A stretch of 64,000 nt of DNA, from positions 90,835,140 to 90,899,139 of the forward strand of contig OY978526.1 in the NCBI GenBank assembly GCA_963854835.1, read 5' to 3'. The notes beneath the pieces were generated by a model, which made no database searches, was not told where the DNA came from, and saw only the letters and a program-made list of their open reading frames with translations. The translations under genes and the position numbers were made by a program. Within the stretch, counting starts at the first letter, position 1. Every line of letters starts with the position of its first letter. The stretch is from Megamerina dolium. Its lineage: Eukaryota > Arthropoda > Insecta > Diptera > Megamerinidae. Positions 45,830 to 57,069 of this stretch are shown here, piece by piece.

Positions 45830-46491
45830 CAGCATGCGCACTTCGTTTAGCCGAATGTGATTTTTTTGAAATTTCTAATACTATAAATTCAAAGAACCAC
45901 AAAAATCTCTACGAATCAATTCAATATATATTTTACCATCAAAATAAAATATCTTCCGTTAAAAGAAAATACTACCAAAATCATGACAATACCACTACCA
46001 AAGAGTCTGGTTGTTCTTTTGCTTCCAAGTCGTTCCGGAAATAACTAAATCAATCTGGACCGTCGAGATTGAATTTTTTCTTATCGAAAAAAAATAGTAC
46101 CTCTCCATTCAGAGGTCCACTTCATATGCGATTTTCCGATTTTTAACTTTGCATCTTTATTATCTTTTTGTTAGTGCCTTTTTCATTGATGAAAGATCCA
46201 GAACATGCTAGGTTCCAACCAAAATGAACAGTAATATTTACACGGATATGTTGGAAGTAGAAATAATTACATTTTTGGACGATTCAGATAAAAAAAAAAT
46301 AGTTTCCCAACAGAATAACGCTTTAATCCACGTCTTACGGCATTCTATTCACTGCTTTGAAGAGGAGAACATACCGTTAATGATATGGCCAAGACTCATT
46401 CCTAACTTAAATCCCATTAGGCATACTGACTAGAAATGTTTATAAAAATGGACGTCAATTTACCAGTGTTTTCGAACTAAAAAGGGCAATT

Positions 46492-46525
<34 letters not shown>

Positions 46526-46851
46526 GGGAAAAAATTCGTGATAAATATTCCAAAAACTTTTCGAAAGTATGCTAATTCGCATTTTCGATTTAATTAAATG
46601 TTATGGAGGCAAAATAAAATATATAGTAATGATTTTTCATTAGTTTTGTTAGTTTTTTGATATTATTTATAGTATTCGGCTAAATGAAATGCAACCCTGT
46701 ATTATATAATATTACTATTATAGTACTAAAAGTCCAATGAAATTTGTATTGAATTAATTCATAGAAATTTTTGTGGTTCTTTGTATTTTTAGTGTTAGAA
46801 ATTTCAAAAAAAAAAAAAAAACACATTCGGCTAAACAATGTGAGTGCACTG
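45830..46851 (+). mobile_element. Tc1-like relic with long inverted repeats
   Basis: TA precedes the left end (CAGCATGCGCACTTCGTTTA) and follows the right end, whose reverse complement is CAGTGCACTCACATTGTTTA. The match continues for over 100 bp (TAGCCGAATGTG, GAAATTTCTAA, CAAAGAACCACAAAAAT). Inside, a transposase scrap reads MNSNIYTDMLEVEIITFLDD, KKIVSQQNNALIHVLRHSI and IPLMIWPRLIPNLNPI. This is the region around the second catalytic Asp (here QQNN, Asp replaced by Asn) and the NPIE block (Glu replaced). A GA microsatellite (46495-46523) interrupts the reading. Confidence 0.82.
46495..46523. repeat. (GA)n microsatellite inside the Tc1 relic
   Basis: About 14 GA units inside the former transposase frame, reading Arg-Glu repeats. 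Confidence 0.9.
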
Positions 46852-47034
46852 TAGTATTTATAATCATTCCAATTTAAACTTGTCCGCCTAATGGGCATTG
46901 TGGCACTTGACTAGTTCGTATAATAACTTGAACAAATGAAGAGATATCTCATTATAATTAATGATCCAATCCATTAATGATCTTATTCAATCAAATCATA
47001 CTCTATGGTAACGTATTACCGAAATCGTAACTTA

Positions 47035-47210
47035 GGTTAGGTTATTGTGGCTGCCCTTTCTCTCTCTCTCTCTGAGAGTACAAACTTAGGCCAGAATACC
47101 ACCGTGATACCATTGAGCTTCTCTTACAGTACTTAAATTTGGACAGTATTAGAAGGGCATTACTTTTTTTCTGAACTTTGTCACAGAGTATTTTTCAGAG
47201 CTATGAAAAC
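47035..47210 (-). mobile_element. SINE 3' fragment (copy D)
   Basis: The plus strand reads TTAGGTTAGGTTATTGTGGC, TGGCTGCCC and ACTTAGGCCAGAAT, then AAATTTGGACAGTATTAGAA and TTTGTCACAGAGT. It matches the left (3') half of copy A, including the CCTAA-type tail. The tRNA head is missing. Confidence 0.75.
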
Positions 47211-47802
47211 AGTTTCAAAAAAAAAAAATTGTTATATGATCATACTATGGATTTTGTTGTTGTTTAAAAGGAAATAAATTCATATACATATATTTCATCG
47301 GTAAAAATAATTATATAACTGAACCAATAAGTTGATTTTTATTCTTCTAGTTTTGAGAAGAAACACTCTTGACATGGGTAGTGCTTTCAGAAGAATTTAC
47401 TGCATCTATCAAATTAAAGTTTTATGGCAAGGGAAATGGATAAGAGCTTGTAGGTAATATATTGTATTAAATTCAATAAGCGATAAATAATAACTATGAC
47501 TATGATTTGCATTTCTAATCTAAATTCATTCCATGTGTATGATATAAGAACCTAATTCATTAATTTGGGAACATAACCTCTGTTTATGACGCACTAAACT
47601 AATTAACTACATATGTATTTAATATACTTCAACTTATATGTATAGTATATATACTTATATATAGCCACTATGTATAATATTTATGAATTATAACTAAAAT
47701 GCAACTCTGCGCATACATAAATGTTTGTTTATACATTCAAGGATATTGATAGATGTGTGTGTGTGTGTGTGTGTGTCAATTAAATTGCAACGCTTATACA
47801 TT
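47211..47802 (-). other. tinc: 3' flank / probable 3' UTR of the tincar-like gene
   Basis: A (GT)n tract lies at 47754-47776, just after the stop codon in transcript sense. Possible AATAAA signals are present on the minus strand (for example TTTATT on plus at 47338-47343). The cleavage site cannot be fixed from sequence alone. Confidence 0.35.
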
Positions 47803-48083
47803 TCAGTTCATATGATTTGCCGTCGCATATAGATTACATTCTTGATCTGAGGACATGGAATAATTAGCCGAATCACGATCCTCCGGTATACATGTGGTTG
47901 CGAGGCTATTTTGTAGTGGGTCATGCAAAAGTTTGGAGAATGTATGATGCCCAGCACCGATACCTAAATGACCATATGGTGATTCGGCTGCCTTAGAGAC
48001 GTGTGGCAGCCGCCGTAAGAAATGTGGATTCGAATATAGTACACCATTCGGCAGTGTGGTGTGCATAACCAATGGTTGTGATG

Positions 48084-48114
<31 letters not shown>

Positions 48115-48777
48115 CAGTTGCAGCAATTGTTGTTGCTGTTGCATTCTGGCCGCATTCGCACCAGCCATAGCGACCGCCGAATTTGCATACATCTGGGTCT
48201 TGAAGCTGGATACAAATGCGGCGGACTGCAGTGGTGGTGCAAATGCTGGCAGCAATTGTGATTGCATTGAATGCGCCGATGTTGATGCATAACCGCCAGC
48301 ACTAATGGACATTGAGTTGAGCTGTTGCTGTTGCAGCAGTTCTTGCTGCAACTGTTGTTGCTGCTGCTGCTGACTATGACAACCGACCGGCAATGGCATT
48401 GTATTGCAATGTGTATAATCGTACCTTTGATCGGACATATTGCGCTGTAGTGGCAGTGTGGCACTGCTGGAATGACGTGCCGGCTCGACGGCAAAGCTGG
48501 ACATGCGCATATTGGTGCAACGCCCATACGGCTCCTCCTGAATGGCGGGCTGTGGCGGTTTCGGTGGTGGTTTGCATGCAACACGTGGCCGGATGACAAC
48601 TTCAACATCACGCTCCTCACCCGAGTGAACGCCACTCGATGATTCGGATGGCGCTCGTTCGGGTGGCGATGTTGTACTTTCCGTGGTCGAAGTTGTATCG
48701 CTACGTGGTGTCAATGCTTCTTGTGGTACGCCCGAATCGGCGCGACGCAAACAACGTGGTGTTGAACTGGATGCAAT
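47803..48777 (-). CDS. tinc: tincar-like protein, last coding exon
   Basis: The acceptor TATCCCGTTAG|ATTGCA at 48777 opens a frame in phase 0, matching the phase-0 donor of the exon at 49325. It ends at TGA 47805-47803. It encodes 324 residues of low-complexity cytoplasmic-type tail: IASSSTPRCLRRADSG, a Ser/Thr-rich stretch, a proline motif (CKPPPKPPQP), two polyglutamine tracts (QQQQQQQ and a longer one near 48080-48115) and a terminal YSMSSDQECNLYATANHMN. No membrane helices. In sense orientation it is the last of four linked exons of one gene. CAG/CAA codon mixtures in the poly-Q suggest length polymorphism. Confidence 0.8.
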
Positions 48778-49324
48778 CTAACGGGATATGATGAAAGAAA
48801 CAGAAGAGCAAAAGAGAGAGAGAACAAAAAGAAAACGTGGCATTGGAGTTTTGGGGGGGAATAGGACTACTCTACTCTAAGAATAATTTAACAATGTCAT
48901 CCATCTGTAGGATTATAATTCAATTACCATTATAATCATTAGGCAATGGCTAAAATTGAAAATTTAATCATAACTGATATTTGCCAATATTTGCATGAGA
49001 CTTTCATATGTACATATTGGCCGGTTGAAAAGTTCATGTGCCAACTTTGAGTTTGTCTTTTTCACAACAACTTTTGCATATTCTTCTAATAGATACAACT
49101 GAAGCTTGACTTACAGAAGATAAAAATTATATTTCAAAAAAGGTATTCTTACAGTGACCACAAATAGATAGATTTGTCTTATTAAACTTTCTTCAAAAAC
49201 TTTTCAACCAGTCTGGTACATACATATACGATATTATGTTGCAGAAATTTGCAATTGGCTAATTTATGCCATAGCTCAATAAATCATTCGTGCACATAAT
49301 TTAACAATGGATGGGAAAACTTAC
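48778..49324 (-). other. tinc: Intron of the tincar-like gene
   Basis: Begins (transcript sense) with GTAAGT at 49324-49319 and ends with a pyrimidine tract and TAG at 48778. It carries a small MITE (49017-49216). Confidence 0.7.
49017..49216. mobile_element. 200-bp MITE in tincar-like intron
   Basis: TTGGCCGGTTGAAAAGTTCA at the left and, in reverse complement, CCAGACTGGTTGAAAAGTTT at the right, both next to TA. It is non-coding and of mariner type in size and TA flanks. Confidence 0.65.
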
Positions 49325-49497
49325 ATGTGCTTCGTTGGTGTGTACGGTAACGGTAACCGGTGCTAATGGGCTGACTAGATGTTCAGGTGATGATGATAGT
49401 TGCATTATTTCGGGCATGGCTTGTGGTGCTCGACCAACACCAATACCACAGTTGCCATACAACTGGGTGGGCGAATGGTCGTTGCTGCCATCGTTTT

Positions 49498-49528
<31 letters not shown>

Positions 49529-50096
49529 AACTGGTGTTGATTGTGGTGGTGGATCCAAGTCACGTGTTGATGCATATGTTACGCTATCGTCTCGTACACA
49601 AGCTAGCAATTTGCCCTCCTCGGAAATATTGTCATCGCCAGTGCTGACAATGCCACAGTTTGCATAATCACCGACAATGCCACTGATACTATTACGGTTG
49701 CTTGTTGTGACATTATTATTAGTCATCGTTGTCAGCAACGTTGTCGTAGTAGTAGTAGTAGAAATAGTTACTGTTGTTGTTGTTGTAGCATTTAACGATG
49801 TCATCAATTGTGGTGGCGGTGGTGGAGGAAGTTCATCATATTCGCTGAGATGGAATATTTTTGTACTGCCGATTATGCTGATACTGCTGGTATTGATGGT
49901 GATTGGAGATGTGTTGCCACCACGAATATCACCACCGCGACTACCACGACCACCACCAGCACTGTTATTTATGGCAGCACCTACACCAATGCCCACAACA
50001 GTTGCTGCAGTAGCAGTTCTTAATGTCGCGTACTCTCCTTCGTCAATTTCCCCCGTAATACTGGTAAAACATACCGCGGTTCCACGGGGCGAATTG
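49325..50096 (-). CDS. tinc: tincar-like protein, internal exon (third in window)
   Basis: The likely acceptor is TTACAAGCAG|C at 50096 (an alternative three bases further, AAG|C). Either way the first base completes the Arg codon split at the 54019 donor. The frame stays open to CAT|GTAAGT at 49325, phase 0. Its 257 codons encode NSPRGTAVCFTSITGEIDEG, a Gly-rich stretch, a Thr-rich stretch (TTTTTTTLLTTMTNNN), a polyproline run (PVPPPPPPPPP) and SDDN/SPEHLVSP segments. It is disordered, probably cytoplasmic. The polyproline could bind SH3, WW or EVH1 domains, but nothing shows it does. Confidence 0.75.
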
Positions 50097-51028
50097 CTGC
50101 TTGTAACATCACAATGTGGATGTATTGTTTTAGTATGATACAAAAGGGATGAAAATGGAGAAAAATTCAAATTAAATTACATTTCACCTTTGTGCATTGT
50201 TTGATACAATAGAAATTTTGATCAAACAGATTAAACTCTAAATAATAATAAAAAGTCATAATAGTAAAAGTATCTAATAATATGAAATAATAATAATAAT
50301 AACAATAATAATAATGACAATGTGCGATGATGTTAATTACAAAAATATGGTATTACGGTATATTAGTTAGTTAGTTATTTAGTTAGTAATTAACATTGTT
50401 TTTATCATGTTTAATTATTACATTTCTGTTAATTGTACTTTAGGGTGCATTTTTAGATAAATAATTAATTATATACGTATACGGTATATGTCGCACATAA
50501 ATGTCGAATGTATTGATGTCGAAAAAATTGCAATAAGGTCGCATAAACGTTCGATGTTATTTGTAAATCTATGCACTTTGGATATTATTCCACAAAATTT
50601 GTATAAAAAAATTACCTTACAGTTGGACCCACCGATTTATACCTTGCACACCTAAATATTGTATATATAAAAAGTGGGCTTGTCATGGACATTTAAACCT
50701 TTAAAATAGCATATAACTACTTTTCTGTGGGTACAAATATCAACATTGAATATATATGTTAAATAATGGGCGCTCTTTTAGAAGTATAGATCACATTAAA
50801 TTGTGAGTATGACGCTGCAATTTTTTATATAACTGTTTCTCTCTATAATGTTAATCTACATGTCAAATAGGGTTGTCATACGTTGTCATAAGACTACGTA
50901 AGTTCGGTGGTGAACATTTGTTTATTATTTCCGCGAAATTGTATGTGAGCCACATTAAGAAGTGGGCCTGGCTTGCTGATAGTATGCCAGATTATTTCTG
51001 ACTGCAATAATAATCTACTTAAGTTTCA
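50097..51028 (-). other. tinc: Intron of the tincar-like gene, left part
   Basis: AT-rich intronic sequence with AAT runs near 50287-50315; nothing else recognised. Confidence 0.55.
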
Positions 51029-51029
51029 A

Positions 51030-52330
51030 ATATGATTGGTCTAGACAGAACACTGCTGAAGTTACAGCAGTTTAAATTTAAAAGAAATTTAGGCACTTTT
51101 TATGGGAGCTACTACAGTGGGCATGGCTCGCCCATCTCATTCAAAATTATCGGACAGTATGACATCAACCCACATATTAAACGTTGTTGTTCTAGATGGT
51201 ATATTATTATATCCGAGATCAGTATCCTTGATTGTTTCTTGTGGACGTGGCAGGAAACTAAAAAATGTATTCATTGTACTGTAGTTATAGGCAATCAGTG
51301 CGGCACTAGGGCTCTCCAATCTATCTAACCTTAAAGAAGGAAAATCACAAGACATATAAAGATCCTGGACACCGTTTGGGAGTTTCCATATCTTGTGGTC
51401 TTCGACAAGATAGATAAAAAGCTAGTCTTCTGCAAGCACTTTGAAGTCGCCATCAAGGATCAATAGGCTTGGCGAAGTAGCGATATGGTCCCAAAAGGGT
51501 ACTCACAGTTGTGGTACACTGATGGGTCTAAGATGGAAGGTGGCTAAGCGGGGTCTGAAATCGTTGGAACAAGATTTCGGAAAGCAATCGCAATGAGCGG
51601 AGGTCCATGCCTTAGAGGTATGTGCGAGAGAATGCATACAAAGGGGCACCCGTGTTACCAAAATATGCATCCTCTCGGACAGCTAGGCGGCTCTAAAGTC
51701 CCTGGCAAAATTCTCGTTTCAATCAAGGCTAGTTTGGGAATGTTTTAAACTTGACAATACCCTGGCAGCAAAGAATCATGTCACCCTCATGTGGGTGCAG
51801 GGACATGAGAGACACGAGGGAAACGAAATGGCGGACTCCCTTGCAAAGGTGGGCGCAAGCACACCTTTCATTGGACCAGAGCCTTTCTGCGGGATTACAA
51901 ACTGTTTCATAAACAACTTGATATGTGAAAGGAAGAAACGGGATCTACTCGATTACTGGAGAGCCAAACGGGCGTGCGAGAGTCGAAGGGACTTATTGAT
52001 CCAGCACATGTTAAGGTGGATGCTGTTCTTAACCTCAGCAGAAATGACATAAAAATCTATACAGAGCTGCTCACTGGGCACTGTAGACTCATCTACCATA
52101 TGAAAAAAATAGGTGTGGTAGAAAACGATACCTGTCGACTCTGTCATGAGGAGCACGAAACATCGGAATATATTCTATGTAATTGCCCAGCGGTGCCAAG
52201 ACGTACACTTGGTTACCTAGGTAAGGGAATCTTGACTCCAAACCACATAGATAAAATCAAGCCTACAGCAATTATAAGATTTATAAATAGTCTAGAATTG
52301 TTTTAGTTGGGCAATAGGAGCACAAAAGAT
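51030..52330 (+). pseudogene. LINE fragment with RNase H and zinc knuckle (in tincar-like intron)
   Basis: The translated pieces include the RNase H first motif WYTDGSK (51512-51532). The motif VQGHERHEGNEMADSLAKVG (from 51792) marks the end of RNase H, and a block NDIKIYTELLTGHCRLIYHM follows. A knuckle CRLCHEEHETSEYILCNCPA and C-terminal PTAIIRFINSLELF end at TAG 52306. Frameshifts occur around 51340-51500, 51545 and 52000. The reverse transcriptase is not recognisable. The order resembles RNase-H-bearing I/R1/LOA-type LINEs. Confidence 0.82.
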
Positions 52331-52425
52331 CTTTTAGATCACAGTGCATTGAATACTCTGAATAATAATAATAATAGTCAATGTTCTAGGTTCTTTAACA
52401 GATTTAGCAGCTTAATAGTTAATGT
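52331..52425 (+). other. Probable LINE 3' UTR
   Basis: TAATAATAATAATAG-like tail (52361-52378) following the ORF, which is a common LINE 3' end style; inferred only. Confidence 0.4.
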
Positions 52426-52478
52426 GTTGGCTTTCTGAGCCGTAGGTCGTTGGTTCAATCGCTGATAAAGATATAAAC
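52426..52478 (+). mobile_element. Orphan tRNA-like SINE head on the plus strand
   Basis: TAGTTAATGTGTTGGCTTTC, then GTAGGTCGTTGGTTCAATCG (52433-52468). This matches the tRNA head of the SINE (TAGTGTGTTGGCCTTC, GTAGGTCGTGGGTTCAATCC) but in plus orientation, without the known body downstream. Confidence 0.6.
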
Positions 52479-52479
52479 T

Positions 52480-54018
52480 TTATTATAGGATATAATAGAT
52501 TAATTAATTGTAATTTTAGTATTAGTGATGTTATTAGTGTTTTGTGGTAATCAAATTTTTTTTTGTTATTAGTTACATGTCTATGTACTATGTAAAATAT
52601 ATATTGTATAAACATATATGTTTTTAAATAATAATAATAATATTAATAAAAAAAATAATGAAACAGGCGACAAGCGGAACAAAATTGTTTCTTAGTAAAC
52701 GTCAATTCGTTCAATACATGAGTGATAAAAAAATTTCATCTAATTTGGTGCAATTTCAAAATCATCATATTCACTTCAATTTAAATTAATGCAATCAAAA
52801 ACTAATTTCATCTTCAATTTAGGATTGAACTTTTAAATAGTGTATTTTTTTGCGGTTTTAAAATCAATTTAATGTAGTATATTAAAAAAATAACAAATAA
52901 AAAAAAACAAAATAGATTAATAACAATTTTCTATGTATTGTATATATATGTAAATAAAAATGTGCACACGTGCAAATTAGTTATAGAACATAGAAAACAC
53001 ACAGAACAAACAAACAAACAGAAAATTTTGCCATTATGTGGTACTCAAATTCGAAAATCAAATGACAAAATCTGCCAAAAATTTTACTTGTGAAATTCAA
53101 TGCAAATAATTGCACAAATATACACACACACACGTACACACAAATGGAAAACAAAACAACAAAAGAATTAAAGAAATAAGAATCAAACTAAAAACTATAA
53201 ATTATAGCAACACTGTGCAATACATGTGCTCTACTCGTATTCTATGTTATTCGATATTGACTATCTACGCCATTTTGAAACAACACTCGTAAACATATGA
53301 ATGATATAGCAAAAGTCCATTGAGAAATTGAGTGAGAATGCATTATCATAAAAAGTGACAAACGAACGTTACCTATTCGTTCAATATTAGTATTGTCAAA
53401 ATATTGATGACATTGATGGATGGATGATTCATGGATTTTCAACGACTTGTCACTAGTTTTGTCGATGAAGATCATTTTCATATTAATTTTTTTGTTGTTT
53501 CGGAATATGAAATTTTTGCTTGGAACGAAAACAAAGTCATCTTAGCAGTAAACCAAGATTTCTGAAGCCTGAATGGTAATAACTATTTGGTGAGGTTAAA
53601 GCAGTTAAATCATCGCTGACGCAAGAGTATATGTAACGTTGAAAGATTATGTTGAAATAAAAAATTCAATAATAATAAATGGATCCTTTTAAGCTGAACT
53701 CTCAACTCTTTTGCCATTCTCGAATGCCATTACAATGCTAAAATTCATTAAAATGGCAAGCATTTTTATGTAGCGCTTTGGTTATCTTTCTCTTACCAAT
53801 TCTCATATATTCTCACTGGTCATGACATAAAGGCAAACCAATAATTTGATGTACGTGTGTGCGCATATTGGGAATGGGAGTGTGTGTGTGTGTGTGTGAC
53901 CAAATCCACAACAAAATTAAATAATAGTAGCAACAACACAACAGCAACAACAACAGCAGCAAGAACATAACATCAAAAAACAAGGAATGTTGGAGAAGAC
54001 GAAAACGTTTCTGTTTAC
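52480..54018 (-). other. tinc: Intron of the tincar-like gene, right part
   Basis: AT-rich; CA microsatellite at about 53881-53898 and CAA/CAG-rich stretch near 53930-53960. No exon recognised. Confidence 0.55.
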
Positions 54019-54493
54019 CGCTTGCCATCGGTTTGTTCATGGTCACCAATTAGTAGAACATCATCATCACACGTACTCGTTACTTCATTGAAAGTCACTT
54101 TTAATTTAGGTGAGCTCGGCGTGAGCTTTGGCCAGTAGATGTCCTCGGTACCGCCATCAATGCTGGATGTGGTGCTAATAATGCCGCCACCACCTCCACA
54201 GCCACTGCCACCAATATTACCACTGCCACTTCTGTCATTACCGATTTTTGTCTCATTGCCACAAATGCTTTTGCCGCCACCGCCGCCGCCTCCAACACTG
54301 CTGCCACTGCCACTGCCACCGCTACCCTGGGCACTGGGTATGCTGCCTCTATTTGCCATTAATAGCGGCTGTGTTGTTGCTTTGCTTAGACCGTACGTGT
54401 CGATTGGTGGTAATTTAAATGTCCATCGACGTTTTGCTGTCAAACCCAACCATATTACAATCCACATCAATATATGTACAACACTGATGAGAG
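54019..54493 (-). CDS. tinc: tincar-like protein, internal exon completing a membrane helix
   Basis: The acceptor TGTAATGTAG|CT (exon starts 54493) supplies two bases that complete the Ala codon begun at the 58239 donor. The reading continues LISVVHILMWIVIWLGLTA, a strongly hydrophobic segment and thus a transmembrane helix, then KRRWTFKLPPIDTYGL, a basic stop-transfer-like block. The remainder is Gly/Ser-rich (poly-Gly from about residue 45) and ends GDHEQTDGK plus a split Arg codon at CG|GTAAAC (54019), phase 2. The 475-bp exon is too short to be recognised alone; frame and phase agreement with both neighbours makes it convincing. Confidence 0.82.
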
Positions 54494-54690
54494 CTACATT
54501 ACATTACATTTAACATCAAAATCATTTTGAGAGTTGTACGTGCATGGAACATGTGTGCGTCCGTACACATGTAAGAGAAAGAAAAAGAAAGAGAGAATGA
54601 AAAGAGAACAAATATTTGAAGGTAAATATTAGTTATATGAGTAATGTTGTCAAATGAATTCAATTAAAATATTGTACCTATACCTTCTAA
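54494..54690 (-). other. tinc: Intron sequence next to the exon
   Basis: Contains a GA-rich stretch (54569-54600); nothing more. Confidence 0.5.
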
Positions 54691-54692
54691 GC

Positions 54693-55606
54693 TGTGCCAA
54701 TTGATGGCCCTTACTAGCGGTGTTCACACTGCTTACTATATTTCACATTAGCCAACATATGAGTAGAAAAAAAAACACTTTTTTTCCTAAGAAAGCCAAA
54801 AATTAATTTATTCAAAGTTTCATCAGGTTTCAACAGCTCGTAGTAGATGACACCCTGCTGATCCCACCAAACGCACAGCATCGTCTTGCGTCCAAAGCGA
54901 TTTGGTCTTGGAGAAGAAGTTGCTGGTTGACCGGGATCGGCCCACGATTTTTTTCGTTTAGCATTCTCAAAGTATATCCACTTTTCATCGCAAGTCACCA
55001 CAAGATGCAGGAACGACTTTCTTTTTTGTCTAGCAAGCAAGATTTCGCATCTGTTTTGGCGTCGCTCCATCTGCTTATCGTTCAATTCATAGGGTACCCA
55101 TTTTCCAAATTTTTGAACCTTCCCCATGGCTCGTAAACATATGGAAATGGCTTGTTGAGTAACACCTAACTGTTCGGCAAGCATTTTTTGCGTTTGGGTG
55201 TCGTCCTCATCCAAAAGAGCCTGCAAATCATGGTCCTCAACTTTTCTGGGTCTATTTTCACGCTTCTTGTCACTCAAGTCAAAATGGCCTTCTTTGAACC
55301 GACGAAACCAGTCTCTGCAAGTGGTTTCCAATAGCGCACTGTCTTCACAAGCGTTCGATACGACTCAGCAGCAGATTTCTTCAAATTGAAGCAAAAAAGT
55401 AGAGCTTCCCGCATATGCTCTTTTTCTGGCACGAAACTAGACATGATTATACGAGGAAAAATGTATGTTGTTGTATGAAATCACTGATAATGTTTACTAA
55501 TTGATGTAAACAGATGTCGAACTCATAAAAAAAAGGATGCATAGTCGATAATAGCTCAATATGCTCACTAACGCCATCTACGAGCCAAGCTTGAACACCT
55601 GATATA
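54693..55606 (-). pseudogene. mariner element, 3'-truncated, in tincar-like intron
   Basis: The 5' end on the minus strand (right, 55606) reads TATCAGGTGTTCAAGCTTGG, resembling the AGGTGTAGT end of the 38.9-kb mariner. The ORF begins MSSFVPEKEHMREALLFC at about 55444. A frameshift near 55350 interrupts it, then ETTCRDWFRRFKEGHFDLSD, VTQQAISICLRAMGKV, VTCDEKWIYFENAKRKKSW and GVIYYELLKPDETLN follow. The second and third catalytic aspartates and the 3' end are missing. Its orientation is the same as the host gene. Confidence 0.85.
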
Positions 55607-56525
55607 CTTATACAATTTTTCATTGATTTTATATTTTGATATGATAAATCGAGTGAAAAAATGGTATTTTGGTCATAGGTCTATATTTGATGCGTGTATT
55701 TGACATTTCTGGTATGCAGTTCTATATGGCTTGAGTAGAGCTATGGTACAACATGAACTATGCCGTTCGTTGATATTTTGTGCCGTTTTGTAATAAATCC
55801 ATCCTAAAGAATTGCAAGTAGAAATTTCTAATTATGATTCTAAGAAATTGCAATTGAAGAGGAATTCAATTCTTAATGTGATCAATCGTATCCAGCTCTG
55901 GGAGTAAGTAACATTTTCATCTGTATAACCCGATAACGAATTTAAATTACATTAGTTCACTCACCTTCGATAATGAGTTTGTGATTGTAATTTATTCCTG
56001 CTTGGGTGGGTGTATATGCTGGTGTATAAGTGCGTTGACTGCATACGAATTATTACAAACAACAGCATTGGCACTATCACCACTATTCGCATCACTATTC
56101 GCAAAGATATTATCATACAATTATGGTTACTAGGGTCTCAAGTGATATTTTATTTCAATTTCGATTCTCATCTTTAATGCTATTTTCCACATTTTCACTG
56201 CTGTTGTTGTTTTTTTTTTAATTCCTTTTTTATATTATTCTTACTGAATATAATATTCTACTCGAATGAAAGCATGTACATTGAATATCTATTTGCATAT
56301 ACTTGTATAGCGTTTGACTAATTGGTTTAGGATGTAATTCAATGCTCTCGTTATCAAATTTATTTGTACATATTTAGGGACTCTTTTTTTTTTAATGATA
56401 AGGTTTATTATAGGATACTGTTATATTGTTATACTGTCATAGGATGTTCTTTATTTCATATCAAAGTATTTTCGAACATCGTTCAAATGACGTTCTATCG
56501 CAAAACGTAAATAAAATTAAAAGCT
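55607..56525 (-). other. tinc: Intron of the tincar-like gene
   Basis: No exon or repeat recognised. Confidence 0.5.
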
Positions 56526-56539
56526 GCAGCTTCATACAA

Positions 56540-56908
56540 AAAAAAAAAATAAATAAATATGTGGCACTTAAAGCCCCAAAGGGCTCATTGGCCGAGCTTC
56601 TCTTCCATTACTGTTGTGCGTCTTAAATTTGGACAGTATTAGAAGGGACCTACTTATTTTAGCCGGTTCCGAACGGCAGAACACTTGTGACATCACTTTT
56701 TCTGAGCTTTTTCACAGAGTTCTTTAAGAAGCTTTTTCATGGCAAGTTGTTACTGTCGGAAGAATTGCCAATTGCTTGCCGACAGGTGGGTACCGTTCGA
56801 AAGAAAAATCTTTTCGATATTAAATTTGTTATGCATCAGCCGGGGATTGAACCCACGACCTACAGATCAGAAGGCGAACACACTAACCACTGAGCTACGG
56901 CACCCACG
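56540..56908 (-). mobile_element. tRNA-derived SINE with target duplication (copy E)
   Basis: Flanked by a 14-bp direct repeat GCAGCTTCATACAA (56526-56539 and 56909-56922). The head on the minus strand reads GGTGCCGTAGCTCAGTGGTT with B-box-like GGGTTCAATCCCCGGC. The body is as in copies A-C, and the 3' end AATGAGCCCTTTGGGGCTTT is followed by a T-rich stretch with TTTA units (plus-strand A run at 56538-56560). A tail rich in T rather than A is unusual for LINE-mobilised SINEs but fits a pol III terminator. It is the best-defined copy in the window. Confidence 0.88.
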
Positions 56909-57069
56909 GCAGCTTCATACAATAAATGAAAAAAAAAAAAACGTGAAGAACATGCCGAATTCCATCAATGTAGTGGTAATGGTAATGGTAGTACGAGTTA
57001 GGCTAAGGCCTTTATGTACTGCGACCAACCTGGTCTATGGTGCATCCCTTTATACTTAGATATTTAGTA

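Noticed and set aside
49677..50138. 153-codon plus-strand open frame rich in Val/Leu (possible membrane protein)
   Set aside because: It is the antisense of the Thr/Gly/Ser codons of the tincar-like exon; hydrophobicity arises from reading ACN/GGN codons backwards.
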